Source: a virus
Length of the DNA: 26,488 nucleotides
IMG/VR virus record: IMGVR_UViG_3300050821_002388
Location: 1-26,488 of that record
Strand: one strand, 5' to 3'
The translations under genes and the position numbers were made by a program. The notes beneath the pieces are model-generated. The model was not told the DNA's origin. It searched no databases and was given only the letters and a program-made list of their open reading frames with translations. Of this stretch, positions 1 through 8,071 are shown piece after piece. The first letter of the stretch is position 1. Every line of letters starts with the position of its first letter.

Positions 1-1434
1 CAGTTCTCCGTCGAAGTGTGGAGCACATTCCGCAACTCTGATCAGATCCTCACCGCGATCACGATCTCCGGCGAGGGAGGTCTCGCGATCGCGGATCCAT
101 ACGGAGAACCGCTCGTTTTCGGAGCTCTCGATTCCCGTATCTATCAGGCGACGGTCCCGGGCTCGGGACCCGTGACGATCGCCCAGGATGCCGTCTTTGT
201 TTTCCCCGGGATCACCGGCGCCGATATGGAAGTCACCGGATCCAGGATCACGGTTTTCTCCGTCGCTCCCGACTGGAGCGCGGGGATTGTCGAGTCGATC
301 TCGTTTCTCACCGACGTTTTCAAGGCCTACAGCGACAACGAACAACGCCGCGCGCTTCGACAGATCCCTCGGCGCGGGATGAAATATCGCGCGCTCGCTC
401 TTGACGCGCGAAACGCGGCCGGGATGGAAGCTCTCATTTTCGGATGGATGAATCAACCGTACGCGGTCCCCTGGTGGCAAGATGCGACCGGACTCGCACT
501 CGACACGCCGGCGGGATCGTACTCGATCGCGTGCAATACGGCCGATCGACAGTTCGCGGTCGGAGGGGTCGTCGTCATCCTGATCGACGAGTACACGTTC
601 GAAGCGCTCACGATCGAGACCGTCGAGGTCGATCACGTCACGACGACTTCGGCGACTCAGTTCTCATGGTTGGCTGGACCGTCAACTCTGGTAATGCCGG
701 CGTTTCTCGCGCGACTCGGAACGTCCGTAAAAGTCGATCGACTTTGGTCCGCGGCCGACGGGATCGATCTCGAGTTCACCGGCGAAGCACAGCAACCGGC
801 GCCGACACCGGCGATCACGCTCCCCACGTTCGAAGGTTTCCCCGTTTTCGAAGTTATGCCGAATTGGGCGTCGGATCTCACGCGGACTTATGATCGCTCG
901 CTCGCGATCCTCGATCCGAAGATCGGTCCGATCACGATGATCCCAAAGGGACAGACCTCGATCGCTGGACAAGAGTTCCCCTGGTATCTCGCGAATCACG
1001 CGGCCGTGACGCAGCTCCGCGCGTTTCTCCTGGGACAGTTCGGACAGCTCTCGCCCTTCTGGGTCCCGACCTGGGATCAGGACCTCGTCCTCGCGCGTGA
1101 CGTCGGCGCGACCGATGGGGGGATCCTGATCGCGTCGGAGTTTTACACACAGTTTTTCTTTCCTTCGAAGGCGCGACAGTACCTCGCATTTATCCCGGTC
1201 GACGGAAGCGGGCTCGTGTTTTCGAAAGTGACGGGGTCGGTCAACAATGGCGACGGGACCGAATCGCTCACGCTCGCGAACCCGACCGGGAAACTTTTCC
1301 ACGCGGCCGCGACTCAAATATCGTTTCTCACGCTCGCGCGGCTCGCGAGCGACGACAGTGAGATCGAATGGTTCTCGAACGATCTCGCACAAGCAAAACT
1401 CACGTTTAAGGAAGTACCGACCGAGGTCCCATGA
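1..1434 (+). CDS. Large minor tail protein, 5' end cut by window
   Basis: The reading frame is open from base 1, so the gene most likely begins upstream; a GTG at 16 is possible but has no good ribosome site, and the residues before it (QFSVEV) read smoothly into the protein. It is directly upstream of a phage_BR0599-type gene and a gpJ-like hub gene, which places it in the tail tip region. The sequence looks internally duplicated: a segment near residues 120-160 (RALALDARNAAGMEALIFGW, then a QPYAVPWW stretch) resembles one near residues 330-355 (AAVTQLRAFLLGQFGQLSPF, then WVPTWDQD). Both resemble ring-forming distal tail modules (inference). The stop overlaps the next start as ATGA at 1431-1434. 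No exact family is claimed; a role in the baseplate or tail tip is inferred from context. Confidence 0.7.
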   Translation, partial: QFSVEVWSTFRNSDQILTAITISGEGGLAIADPYGEPLVFGALDSRIYQATVPGSGPVTIAQDAVFVFPGITGADMEVTGSRITVFSVAPDWSAGIVESISFLTDVFKAYSDNEQRRALRQIPRRGMKYRALALDARNAAGMEALIFGWMNQPYAVPWWQDATGLALDTPAGSYSIACNTADRQFAVGGVVVILIDEYTFEALTIETVEVDHVTTTSATQFSWLAGPSTLVMPAFLARLGTSVKVDRLWSAADGIDLEFTGEAQQPAPTPAITLPTFEGFPVFEVMPNWASDLTRTYDRSLAILDPKIGPITMIPKGQTSIAGQEFPWYLANHAAVTQLRAFLLGQFGQLSPFWVPTWDQDLVLARDVGATDGGILIASEFYTQFFFPSKARQYLAFIPVDGSGLVFSKVTGSVNNGDGTESLTLANPTGKLFHAAATQISFLTLARLASDDSEIEWFSNDLAQAKLTFKEVPTEVP

Positions 1435-2228
1435 GCTTCGATTCTCTCGAGAAGTCCCAGGCGTCCGGCACACCGTGGGAGATCTATCGCTTCGTCACGG
1501 CCGGAGAGAACTTTTTCCTCACGTCGGCCGACGTGAATATCTCTTACCTCGGACAAACTTATGTTTCGACGACGCTCCGACGCGATGAGATGACAGAGAA
1601 CGCCGACGTCGACTCCGGCGAGATCAAGGTTTATCTTCCGACCGCGCATCCCCTCGCGCTCCTCTTCCTCCCTGGACTTCCCCCGTCGCCTGTCCAACTC
1701 ACGATCTTCGCCGGTCACTACACCGACACCGAGGTCGTCGTTCTCTATAGCGGGTCGGTCGCCTCGGGAGTTTTCGTCGACGAGTGCGAGCTCACCTGTC
1801 GGTCGGACAAATACATCCTCAACCGAAAGGTCCCGAGAGAGCTCTACCAGGGGCTTTGCAATCACATCTTCGGGGATCCGGGATGCGGGATCAATCTCGC
1901 GACCTACACGACCCCGGGAGTCGTGAGCGCGATCGACTCGACCGGATCTCTGATCACGGTCCCGGCGTTCGCGGGTCTGCCGAACTCGCTGAAGGGCGGC
2001 TATTTCATCCAAGGAAATTCAACTCGCGCGATCCTCAATCAGACCGGCGCGACGATCGTCCTAATGGCTCCGATCGCGGGACTCGTCGTCGGCGCGGCGT
2101 GCTCGGCCGTCGCCGGATGCGCTCACACGTATCCCGCATGCTCGGGATTTAACAACGTTCAAAACTTCGCGGGGTTCGATCTTGTCCCGCTTATCAATCC
2201 CTTCGATGGGACGACGAGTCTCGCCTAA
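1431..2228 (+). CDS. Phage_BR0599-type tail tip protein
   Basis: A 265-residue tail protein. The N-terminal half resembles the DUF2163-like part of this family. The second half has its hallmarks: RELYQGLCNHIFGDPGCGIN near residues 138-157, and the end pattern C-x4-YPACSGFNNVQNFAGFD followed by P-x2-NPF. The paired cysteines probably bind metal, by analogy with the lambda gpL-type tail tip protein that joins the distal tail to the hub (family knowledge). The start ATG at 1431 overlaps the stop of the upstream gene by four bases, and the gpJ-like gene follows after three bases. That order (large tail protein, BR0599 protein, hub) is common in lambdoid and gene-transfer-agent-like tails. Length is usual for the family. 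Confidence 0.85.
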   Translation: MSFDSLEKSQASGTPWEIYRFVTAGENFFLTSADVNISYLGQTYVSTTLRRDEMTENADVDSGEIKVYLPTAHPLALLFLPGLPPSPVQLTIFAGHYTDTEVVVLYSGSVASGVFVDECELTCRSDKYILNRKVPRELYQGLCNHIFGDPGCGINLATYTTPGVVSAIDSTGSLITVPAFAGLPNSLKGGYFIQGNSTRAILNQTGATIVLMAPIAGLVVGAACSAVAGCAHTYPACSGFNNVQNFAGFDLVPLINPFDGTTSLA

Positions 2229-2231
2229 AAA

Positions 2232-4988
2232 ATGTTCATCATTCTCTTACTCATCGTTCTCGTCGCGTCGACCGTCGTCACGATGCTATTGCGGAAAAAC
2301 ACGAACGCGACCGCGTCGTCGCTTGGCGACTTCCAATTCCCGACAGCGACCGAGGGACGCGCGATCCCGGTCGTTTTCGGGACCGTGAAGATCGGCGGAG
2401 GGAATACCGTTTGGTGGGGCGGGCTCTCGAAAATCGCCATCAAAACGAAGTCGGGGCTCTTCTCGAAGACGACCGTCGGGTTCAAATACCTGCTAAGCAT
2501 TCAATACGTTCTGTCGGAAGGTCCGATCGACGAGTTCATCGCGCTCGAGTGTGACGGGAAGCAAGTCCCATTCGCGACCGACGACGGCGGGCGGGATCCG
2601 CGTCACGTGTTCGTCGATCAAAATAATTACTGGGGGGGGACACCGAACGGGCAAGGCGGGCTCCGCGGAAATATATTTTTCTACCACGGGACGCAGACTC
2701 AGAGCAGCGATCCGATCCTTTCCCTACTGCAGACCGCGACCGCGTTCCAGGAAGGCGGGACGCAACCCGTGTTCACTGGAACCGGGAACGGCGGGCTCGC
2801 GTTCGTTTCCGCGGGGCCGTCGGCCGTGAACGAGACGATCACGATCACCGCGACGAGTTCGTTCTACACACACGACAATACAAAACCTTACTACCTCGCG
2901 CGCGAGTTCTCGGTCTGGGGCTCGATCTCCGGAAACATCGGGACGGCGTACGCGAATTACGCGTTCGGCTCGACGACGATCAACTTCACGATCCAGACGG
3001 GCTCGATCGACTTCTCTCCTGGGGATTTCTGGACGATCGGGACGCTCACGGCGCGGGTCTCCCCGAACTATCGCGGGCTCTCGTACGCCGTTTTCGATTC
3101 GTTCTATCTCGGGATTTCGCCGTCGCCGCGGCCGTTTCTTTTCGTCGTTCGGCGATGTCCGGATCCGCTCTCGATGGGACCGACGATCGCGAACATCAAC
3201 GGGGACGCGAACGGCGCGTTCGCGATCTATGACATCTTGACGAATGATCGATACGGGCTCGGGGTCCTCTCCGCTCGGATCGACCCGACCGCGTTCTCTT
3301 ATGCGGCGACGATTCTCGCGACCGAAGGGCTCGGCGTCTCGATGCTCTTCGACTCACAGCAAACGGCCGATCAGCTCATCGGAGAGATCCTCCGTCACAT
3401 CGACGGCGTTCTATATGTCGACATGGCGACGGGACTCTGGACGCTCAAGCTCGCGCGCGCCGATTACGATCCGACGACGCTCCCCGTGATCGACGTCGAC
3501 GACATCGAGAAAATCCAGTTCTCGCGTCCGTCTTGGCTAGAAACCTCGAATCAGGTTTCGCTCACTTACCTCGACCGCGGGCAGGATTTCAACGCGCGAA
3601 CGGTCAAGGCGGAAGACAACGGAAATATCGCAGTCACGGCCGAGGTTCGGACCGAGGCCCTCACTTTCAACGGGCTCTCGAACGGGAGTTCGGCCGCGCT
3701 CGTCGCCGCGCGATGTCTCAAGGGGTTCGTCTATCCGATCGCGAAACTCTCGCTCACCGTCAACCGCGCGGCGTGGAGTTATCGGATCGGCGGAGTGTTC
3801 CGGCTCACCTGGGTCCCGCTCGGGATCGTCGGGCAAGTTTTCCGAATCGCGAATATAGGGTACGGCGAGGTCGCGGCCGGGAAGATCACGATCGACGCGG
3901 TCGAGGACATCTTCGGGCTCAATTACACGGTTTACAATGCTCCCCCTCCGTCGGGATGGATCAATCCGCTCGGAGCTCCGACAGCTCCTCCATTCGAGCG
4001 ACTCGAGGAAGTTCCGCTCGAGCTCGCGCCGACGACCGGGATCTATGCGATGACTCTCGTCGCGCGCGCCGAGGGAACCGATCACGACTATCTCGTTTAT
4101 CAACCCGTGAGCGGAAGCGACACCGAGACGAACGACGTGACGGGGTTCACGCCGATCGGGATGCTCTCGGGGATGTATCGCGCGATGACGCCGGCACTCG
4201 ACGCGACCGGATTCGTTCTCCAGGCGAACGGCGTCGACCTGAATACTCTCGTAAATACCGACTCCGGAGGAGTCGTCCTCGGAACGAACCTCGCGCTCAT
4301 CGATGAGGAGATCGTGTCCTGGACGACCTGGACGCTCAACTCCGACGGGACGATCTCGATCGCCGGCGTCCTCCGCGGAGTAATGGACACGGTCCCGGCC
4401 GATCACGCGTCGGGGGCGATCGTTTGTTTCGTGACGGACGGATGCGGACTCACTCAACAATCGCCGTATGGATCCGATCAAACCGTCCAGGCGAAGATCC
4501 TTCCGGAAAACAACGCGGGGACGTTTCCTCTCACCTCGGCGAGTTATGTCACGGTCACGACGCGCTCGCGAGTTTCGCGACCTTATCCCCCCGGGAATGT
4601 TTGCGAACAGTCGCAACCGTACGGGACGCGATACACGGCGACGCTCGGGCCGGTCACGATCTCCTGGAGCTCGCGGAACCGACTCACGCAAGCGGCCGCG
4701 GGTCTGATGATCCGGCAGGATCAAGGGACGATCGCGGGCGAAGTGGGACAGATTTTCAAGGTCGTCGTCGTGATCGGGGGAGTGACGATCCGAACCGTGA
4801 ACCCCGCGACCTCGCCGTTCACTTACGCCGTCGCCGATCGGATCACGGACGGAGGAGTCGGACCTGTCACGCTCGAGATCTACTCGAACGCGAACACGCT
4901 CGACTCGTTTCAACCCCAGGCCGTGACGTTCGAGATGACGGGATTCGGTCTCGACTTTGGGAACTTTTTCGGAGGAGTGCAAGCATGA
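2232..4988 (+). CDS. gpJ-like tail hub / host-specificity protein
   Basis: A 918-residue protein, the largest complete gene here. It opens with a hydrophobic stretch (residues 1-20, MFIILLLIVLVASTVVTMLL), odd for a virion protein but seen in some tail hub proteins. Then comes a conserved segment, EGRAIPVVFGTVKIGGGNTV (about residues 40-60). Residues about 420-575 fit the Phage-tail_3 (PF13550) hub domain: SRPSWLETSNQVSLTYLDRG, then AARCLKGFVYP, then TIDAVEDIFGLNY with a Tyr-Pro-rich end and SGWI. The C-terminal part has RGVMDTVPADHASG, typical of these hubs, and ends in beta-rich fibronectin-like sequence. It likely forms the tail tip that contacts the host receptor. No Shine-Dalgarno is visible; the start is fixed by close spacing to the upstream gene. 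Confidence 0.8.
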   Translation: MFIILLLIVLVASTVVTMLLRKNTNATASSLGDFQFPTATEGRAIPVVFGTVKIGGGNTVWWGGLSKIAIKTKSGLFSKTTVGFKYLLSIQYVLSEGPIDEFIALECDGKQVPFATDDGGRDPRHVFVDQNNYWGGTPNGQGGLRGNIFFYHGTQTQSSDPILSLLQTATAFQEGGTQPVFTGTGNGGLAFVSAGPSAVNETITITATSSFYTHDNTKPYYLAREFSVWGSISGNIGTAYANYAFGSTTINFTIQTGSIDFSPGDFWTIGTLTARVSPNYRGLSYAVFDSFYLGISPSPRPFLFVVRRCPDPLSMGPTIANINGDANGAFAIYDILTNDRYGLGVLSARIDPTAFSYAATILATEGLGVSMLFDSQQTADQLIGEILRHIDGVLYVDMATGLWTLKLARADYDPTTLPVIDVDDIEKIQFSRPSWLETSNQVSLTYLDRGQDFNARTVKAEDNGNIAVTAEVRTEALTFNGLSNGSSAALVAARCLKGFVYPIAKLSLTVNRAAWSYRIGGVFRLTWVPLGIVGQVFRIANIGYGEVAAGKITIDAVEDIFGLNYTVYNAPPPSGWINPLGAPTAPPFERLEEVPLELAPTTGIYAMTLVARAEGTDHDYLVYQPVSGSDTETNDVTGFTPIGMLSGMYRAMTPALDATGFVLQANGVDLNTLVNTDSGGVVLGTNLALIDEEIVSWTTWTLNSDGTISIAGVLRGVMDTVPADHASGAIVCFVTDGCGLTQQSPYGSDQTVQAKILPENNAGTFPLTSASYVTVTTRSRVSRPYPPGNVCEQSQPYGTRYTATLGPVTISWSSRNRLTQAAAGLMIRQDQGTIAGEVGQIFKVVVVIGGVTIRTVNPATSPFTYAVADRITDGGVGPVTLEIYSNANTLDSFQPQAVTFEMTGFGLDFGNFFGGVQA

Positions 4989-5782
4989 GCGTCACAAACG
5001 GACCTCGCCGCGGACTAATGATCAACGCTCTCACGGGCGACAATTTCGACGCGAACTTTCGAGCGTTTCTCCGCGCGATCGACGCGCTCGTAATGTGTTC
5101 GATCATCAACCGGACGACCTCCGCTCCTCCAGGCTCGCCGGCAAACGGCGACGCGTACATCGTCCAGGCGACCGGGACCGGACTCTGGACCGGACACGAC
5201 AACGCGATCGCAATCTGGACGACCGACAATCCCACGGCCGGCTCCGGCGAGTGGGAGTTCTACGCGGCCGCGGGGGGACTCCTCGTCTACAGCGTCGCCG
5301 ACACGTCGCTATATTTTTGGAACGGTTCGGCGTGGACGGCCGTCGCCGGAGGGGGCGGGGGCGGGACACTCGCCGGCGACAGTGACGTCACGATCACGGG
5401 ACCGACGACCGGACAGATTCTCACCTACAGCGGGACGAAATGGATTAACAGTCCTCCGAGCGGAGCTCCTCCGACCGCGATCGCGGGCGTGAACAATCAA
5501 ACCGCGAATTACGTGCTCGTCCTGGGGGACGCCGGTTTTCTCGTCCGCATGAACCTCGCCGGCGCGAACACTTGCACGATCCCCCCGAATGCGAGCGTCG
5601 CGTTTCCGCTCGAGACCGTCGTCACGATCCGACAAGTCGGAGCGGGGATCTCGACGATCGTCGCCGGCGCGGGAGTCACGATCAATTCGCCGTCGACGCT
5701 CGCGATCGCGCGGCAAAACGGAACGGTTCAACTCGTCCAGGTCGCGACCGACGTGTGGGATCTCATGGGGGACGTCACCTAA
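4985..5782 (+). CDS. DUF2793-containing tail fibre-like protein
   Basis: A 265-residue protein whose ATG at 4985 overlaps the hub gene stop (ATGA). Residues about 30-115 match the DUF2793 pattern: SAPPGSPANGDAYIVQATGT, GHDNAIAIW, then a W-F-Y core and LYFWNGSAWTAV. This domain is known in tail proteins of phages and gene transfer agents, usually just downstream of the hub. A poly-glycine hinge (near residue 123) separates it from a beta-rich C-terminal half containing VTITGPTTGQILTYSGTKW, a pattern common in tail fibres. Likely a side fibre or tip decoration. The hinge DNA is shared with the next gene. The stop overlaps the next start by one base (TAATG). Confidence 0.75.
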   Translation: MSVTNGPRRGLMINALTGDNFDANFRAFLRAIDALVMCSIINRTTSAPPGSPANGDAYIVQATGTGLWTGHDNAIAIWTTDNPTAGSGEWEFYAAAGGLLVYSVADTSLYFWNGSAWTAVAGGGGGGTLAGDSDVTITGPTTGQILTYSGTKWINSPPSGAPPTAIAGVNNQTANYVLVLGDAGFLVRMNLAGANTCTIPPNASVAFPLETVVTIRQVGAGISTIVAGAGVTINSPSTLAIARQNGTVQLVQVATDVWDLMGDVT

Positions 5783-5844
5783 TGATTCTCGCGGGAGTAA
5801 TAGCAGAGGAAAAACCGAGCGGGGGCGGAGGGGGCGGGGGCGGG
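5347..5844 (+). repeat. 19-bp G-rich direct repeat in two adjacent tail genes
   Basis: The sequence CGGAGGGGGCGGGGGCGGG occurs at 5347-5365 and again at 5826-5844, in the same codon phase of two neighbouring genes. Both copies encode a poly-glycine hinge. The second copy has four G runs of four or more, enough for a G-quadruplex. The span given covers both copies. Confidence 0.85.
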
Positions 5845-6606
5845 GTCGCGCTCCTGGTTCACACGGCCGCGGCCGAGACCGGATACGGATCGGGATTCGT
5901 GACGACTCCGGCGATCGATACAACCGGCGCGAATTTTCTCGCCGTGATCGGGCAATCCGACGACCCCTCGACCGGAGTTCTCACCGACAGTTACGGGAAC
6001 ACTTGGACGCAAGCGACCGCGGGCTCGTCCTCGGTTCCGGTCGTCTACTACTGTTCGTCTCCGATCGTCGGTCCAGGTCACACGTTCACAATGACACACT
6101 CGGGCGGATTCACGGCCGCGCTCGCCGTCGGAGCTTTCAGCGGGGTACACGCGAGCCCGTTCGAGAGCGTCGTGAATGCCCCGAACCGCTCCGGTCCGAC
6201 CTCACAACCTGGGATCCTCGCGCCGAGCGTCGGGGATCTCGCCATTACCGGAATCGCGGGGGCCCATCCCCTCGTCGTCGTGGGCTCGTCGATCGACAGC
6301 GACTTTACGATCACCGACGCAGTCGACGGGGGAGGATTCAGCGAGAGTCACGTCGCGATGGCCTATCTCATCGTCACGGGAGCGAGCGGCGAAACTCCCC
6401 AGGCGTGGAACTCCGGGACGACCTACACGGTCGGGGCGATCGTGAGTTACCTCGGGAACAATTACGTCGCGCTTTACGCGGGGACGGGACACAATCCGAT
6501 CGGGACCGGCTACTGGGGCGCGGCGTCTCCCGGCGTCGCTCCGCTCTGGACGATCGGCGACTCGTCGTCTCTCGCGTCGACGATGGCGACGTTCGCGAAA
6601 GCGTGA
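5782..6606 (+). CDS. Tail surface protein with carbohydrate-binding-like C-terminus
   Basis: A 274-residue protein starting at ATG 5782, overlapping the previous stop by one base. After a short leader it has eight glycines in a row, then a beta-rich domain with LTDSYGNTWTQA, GPGHTFTMT and AVGAFSGV, a pattern seen in surface and glycan-binding proteins of soil and aquatic bacteria and their phages. Residues about 212-250 (AWNSGTTYTVGAIVSYLGNN then YVALYAGTGHNP and YW) match the CBM5/12-like chitin-binding fold: W, T-x-Y, G-x2-V-x-Y-x-G, Y, final W. Probably a virion-tip accessory that binds host or environmental polysaccharide (inference). Last gene of the tail block. Confidence 0.65.
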   Translation: MILAGVIAEEKPSGGGGGGGGVALLVHTAAAETGYGSGFVTTPAIDTTGANFLAVIGQSDDPSTGVLTDSYGNTWTQATAGSSSVPVVYYCSSPIVGPGHTFTMTHSGGFTAALAVGAFSGVHASPFESVVNAPNRSGPTSQPGILAPSVGDLAITGIAGAHPLVVVGSSIDSDFTITDAVDGGGFSESHVAMAYLIVTGASGETPQAWNSGTTYTVGAIVSYLGNNYVALYAGTGHNPIGTGYWGAASPGVAPLWTIGDSSSLASTMATFAKA

Positions 6607-6671
6607 GCGCGCAGGAGACGCGCGTCTTCCGTTCCTAGACGCGAGTGCTTCGATCGCTGATCGTGGAGTGA

Positions 6672-6998
6672 ATGGTCTCCGGAGCTGCAGCGGTTCTCGA
6701 GTTCGCGTCGACGGGAGAATACCGGGATGAGCGTCTCTTCATTCTCGAAACTGTGAGGCGTCAAGAAAAAAAGCTCGACGCCACACTTACCGAAGTCGCG
6801 ATCATGCGGGCCGAGAACGTGAAGTTTCGCGTCGACTTAAACGAGGCACACGGCCGCGTCCGCGGGCTGATCAAAGCAAAGGACGATCTCCAAAGGCGAT
6901 TACTCCGGATGGAAGTCCGAGCGGGTTCGATCGCGTTCGTCGCTGGAGTCGTGACGGCCGGCGGGATCGAGCTGATCTTTCGCTTTCTCGTGAAGTGA
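6672..6998 (+). CDS. XhlA-like coiled-coil membrane protein, possible holin partner
   Basis: A 108-residue protein. Residues about 20-82 are a long charged helix with heptad spacing (LETVRRQEKKLDATLTEVAI, then AKDDLQRRLLRMEV), followed by one membrane segment near the end (AGSIAFVAGVVTAGGIELIF) and a short basic tail. A coiled coil plus C-terminal membrane anchor is the layout of the XhlA family found beside phage lysis genes, though this copy is a little longer than usual. The ATG at 6672 has GGAG four bases upstream. It overlaps the endolysin gene start (GTGA at 6995), supporting a joint role in lysis. No sequence motif is decisive. Confidence 0.55.
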   Translation: MVSGAAAVLEFASTGEYRDERLFILETVRRQEKKLDATLTEVAIMRAENVKFRVDLNEAHGRVRGLIKAKDDLQRRLLRMEVRAGSIAFVAGVVTAGGIELIFRFLVK

Positions 6999-7576
6999 CG
7001 GACTCAATCAAACCCGAAACGATCTCCGCGGTCCTGGGTCCCTTCGGTCCCCTCGAGAACGTCCGCACGAATTGGCCGCTCATCGAAAGCGCGCTCGAAA
7101 CTCACGGGATCAACTCACTCGCGACAAGGATCGCGGCGATCGCGACGGTCGCCGTCGAGACCGGAAGGTTCTCGCCGGTCCGCGAGCGCGGGGGACCCGC
7201 TTACTTCACAAAACATTACGAAGGCCGCGCGGACCTGGGGAACAATCAACAGGGAGACGGCGCGAAGTTTTTCGGCCGCGGATACATCCAGATTACGGGG
7301 CGAGGGAACTATTCGGAGTATGGCCGCGAGATCGGCGTCGACCTGATCGCGAATCCCGACCTCGCGCTCGATCCCGCGATCGGCGCGGAAGTGCTCGCTC
7401 TCTTTTTTCGGACAAAAAACATCCCCAGGCTCGCGGACGCGATGAACTGGGAAGCGGTTCGTCGACGCGTGAACGGCGGTCTCGAGGGATGGGACCGTTT
7501 TTCCGCGTACGTCGGCGAGCTTTCGAAAGCTCTGCAGCTCGTCGAGTCTACGGTCGGCGGAGATGTTCAAATCTAA
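6995..7576 (+). CDS. Glycoside hydrolase family 19 endolysin
   Basis: A 193-residue GH19 (chitinase/lysozyme-like) domain with no other domain. In phages, GH19 enzymes cut the glycan strands of peptidoglycan. Landmarks: VAVETGRFSPV with the likely catalytic Glu55, a second acid at Glu76 in TKHYEGR, and GRGYIQITGRGNYSEYG at about 94-110, the family's substrate-cleft signature. The GTG start overlaps the preceding stop (GTGA). There is no N-terminal signal peptide or cell-wall binding domain, so export would depend on a holin; the neighbouring small membrane proteins are candidates. Length is typical for a single-domain phage GH19 endolysin. Confidence 0.9.
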   Translation: MTDSIKPETISAVLGPFGPLENVRTNWPLIESALETHGINSLATRIAAIATVAVETGRFSPVRERGGPAYFTKHYEGRADLGNNQQGDGAKFFGRGYIQITGRGNYSEYGREIGVDLIANPDLALDPAIGAEVLALFFRTKNIPRLADAMNWEAVRRRVNGGLEGWDRFSAYVGELSKALQLVESTVGGDVQI

Positions 7577-7594
7577 AAGTCGGAGGAAAACAAA

Positions 7595-7759
7595 ATGTTT
7601 TTGGGAATTGTGATCGGAAGTGTCGCCGGGATCATCGTCGGATCGATCTTCGGGAAGTACGTCCTCGCCGAGTACGGGTCGGTCAAGGCTCACATCACGA
7701 GCGAAGTCGCCTCGCTCAAAACAACCATTACGACCGAGATCGCCAAGCTCAAACTTTAA
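7595..7759 (+). CDS. Small single-pass membrane protein in lysis cassette
   Basis: A 54-residue gene with a strong Shine-Dalgarno (GGAGG at 7582-7586, eight bases before ATG 7595). Residues 1-20 (MFLGIVIGSVAGIIVGSIFG) form a glycine-rich membrane segment; the rest is an amphipathic helix rich in Lys, Thr and Ser. The position, between the endolysin and a holin-like gene, suggests a holin, antiholin or phage-lysis helper, but no family is recognised. The ribosome site is the best in this cassette, so the gene is probably real and well translated. Confidence 0.65.
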   Translation: MFLGIVIGSVAGIIVGSIFGKYVLAEYGSVKAHITSEVASLKTTITTEIAKLKL

Positions 7760-7801
7760 GGCCCTCCCACCTCCCCCAAGAGAGAAAGGAATCGGGCTCG
7801 T

Positions 7802-8071
7802 GTGAATTATCTCAAAAGGTTTTTCGATGCAAACGACGGGACCGCGTCGCTTCGAAACGCGGCGTTCGCTCTCGTCGTCCTCGCCGGCGTCGTGTACCTC
7901 GGCGTCCAGCTCGTCGTCGGTCTCGTGAAAACCGGTACGGGGATCACGGCCGACTGGAACATGGGTCTCGGGATCATCGTCACCGCGGCGACCGGCTCGA
8001 AGCTCATCGGACAAGCAATCCATAACGACGCAACCAATCCCGCGGATACTCAGAAAGGCGTTACGGAATGA
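7802..8071 (+). CDS. Holin-like membrane protein
   Basis: An 89-residue protein with a basic N-terminus (NYLKRFFDAN), a first membrane segment near residues 20-42 (AFALVVLAGVVYLGVQLVVG) and a second near 53-72 (MGLGIIVTAATGSKLIGQAI), then a polar tail. Two-span small proteins beside an endolysin are typical class II holins, which would open the inner membrane for the GH19 enzyme. The GTG start at 7802 is preceded by AAGGA about eleven bases upstream. The stop overlaps the next gene's ATG (8068-8071). The assignment rests on topology and position only. Confidence 0.55.
   Translation: MNYLKRFFDANDGTASLRNAAFALVVLAGVVYLGVQLVVGLVKTGTGITADWNMGLGIIVTAATGSKLIGQAIHNDATNPADTQKGVTE

Noticed and set aside
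3537-4982. Antisense open frame (481 residues) opposite the tail hub gene
   Set aside because: Arg/Asp/Glu-rich shadow with no motif; the + strand holds the conserved hub domain and tight overlaps.
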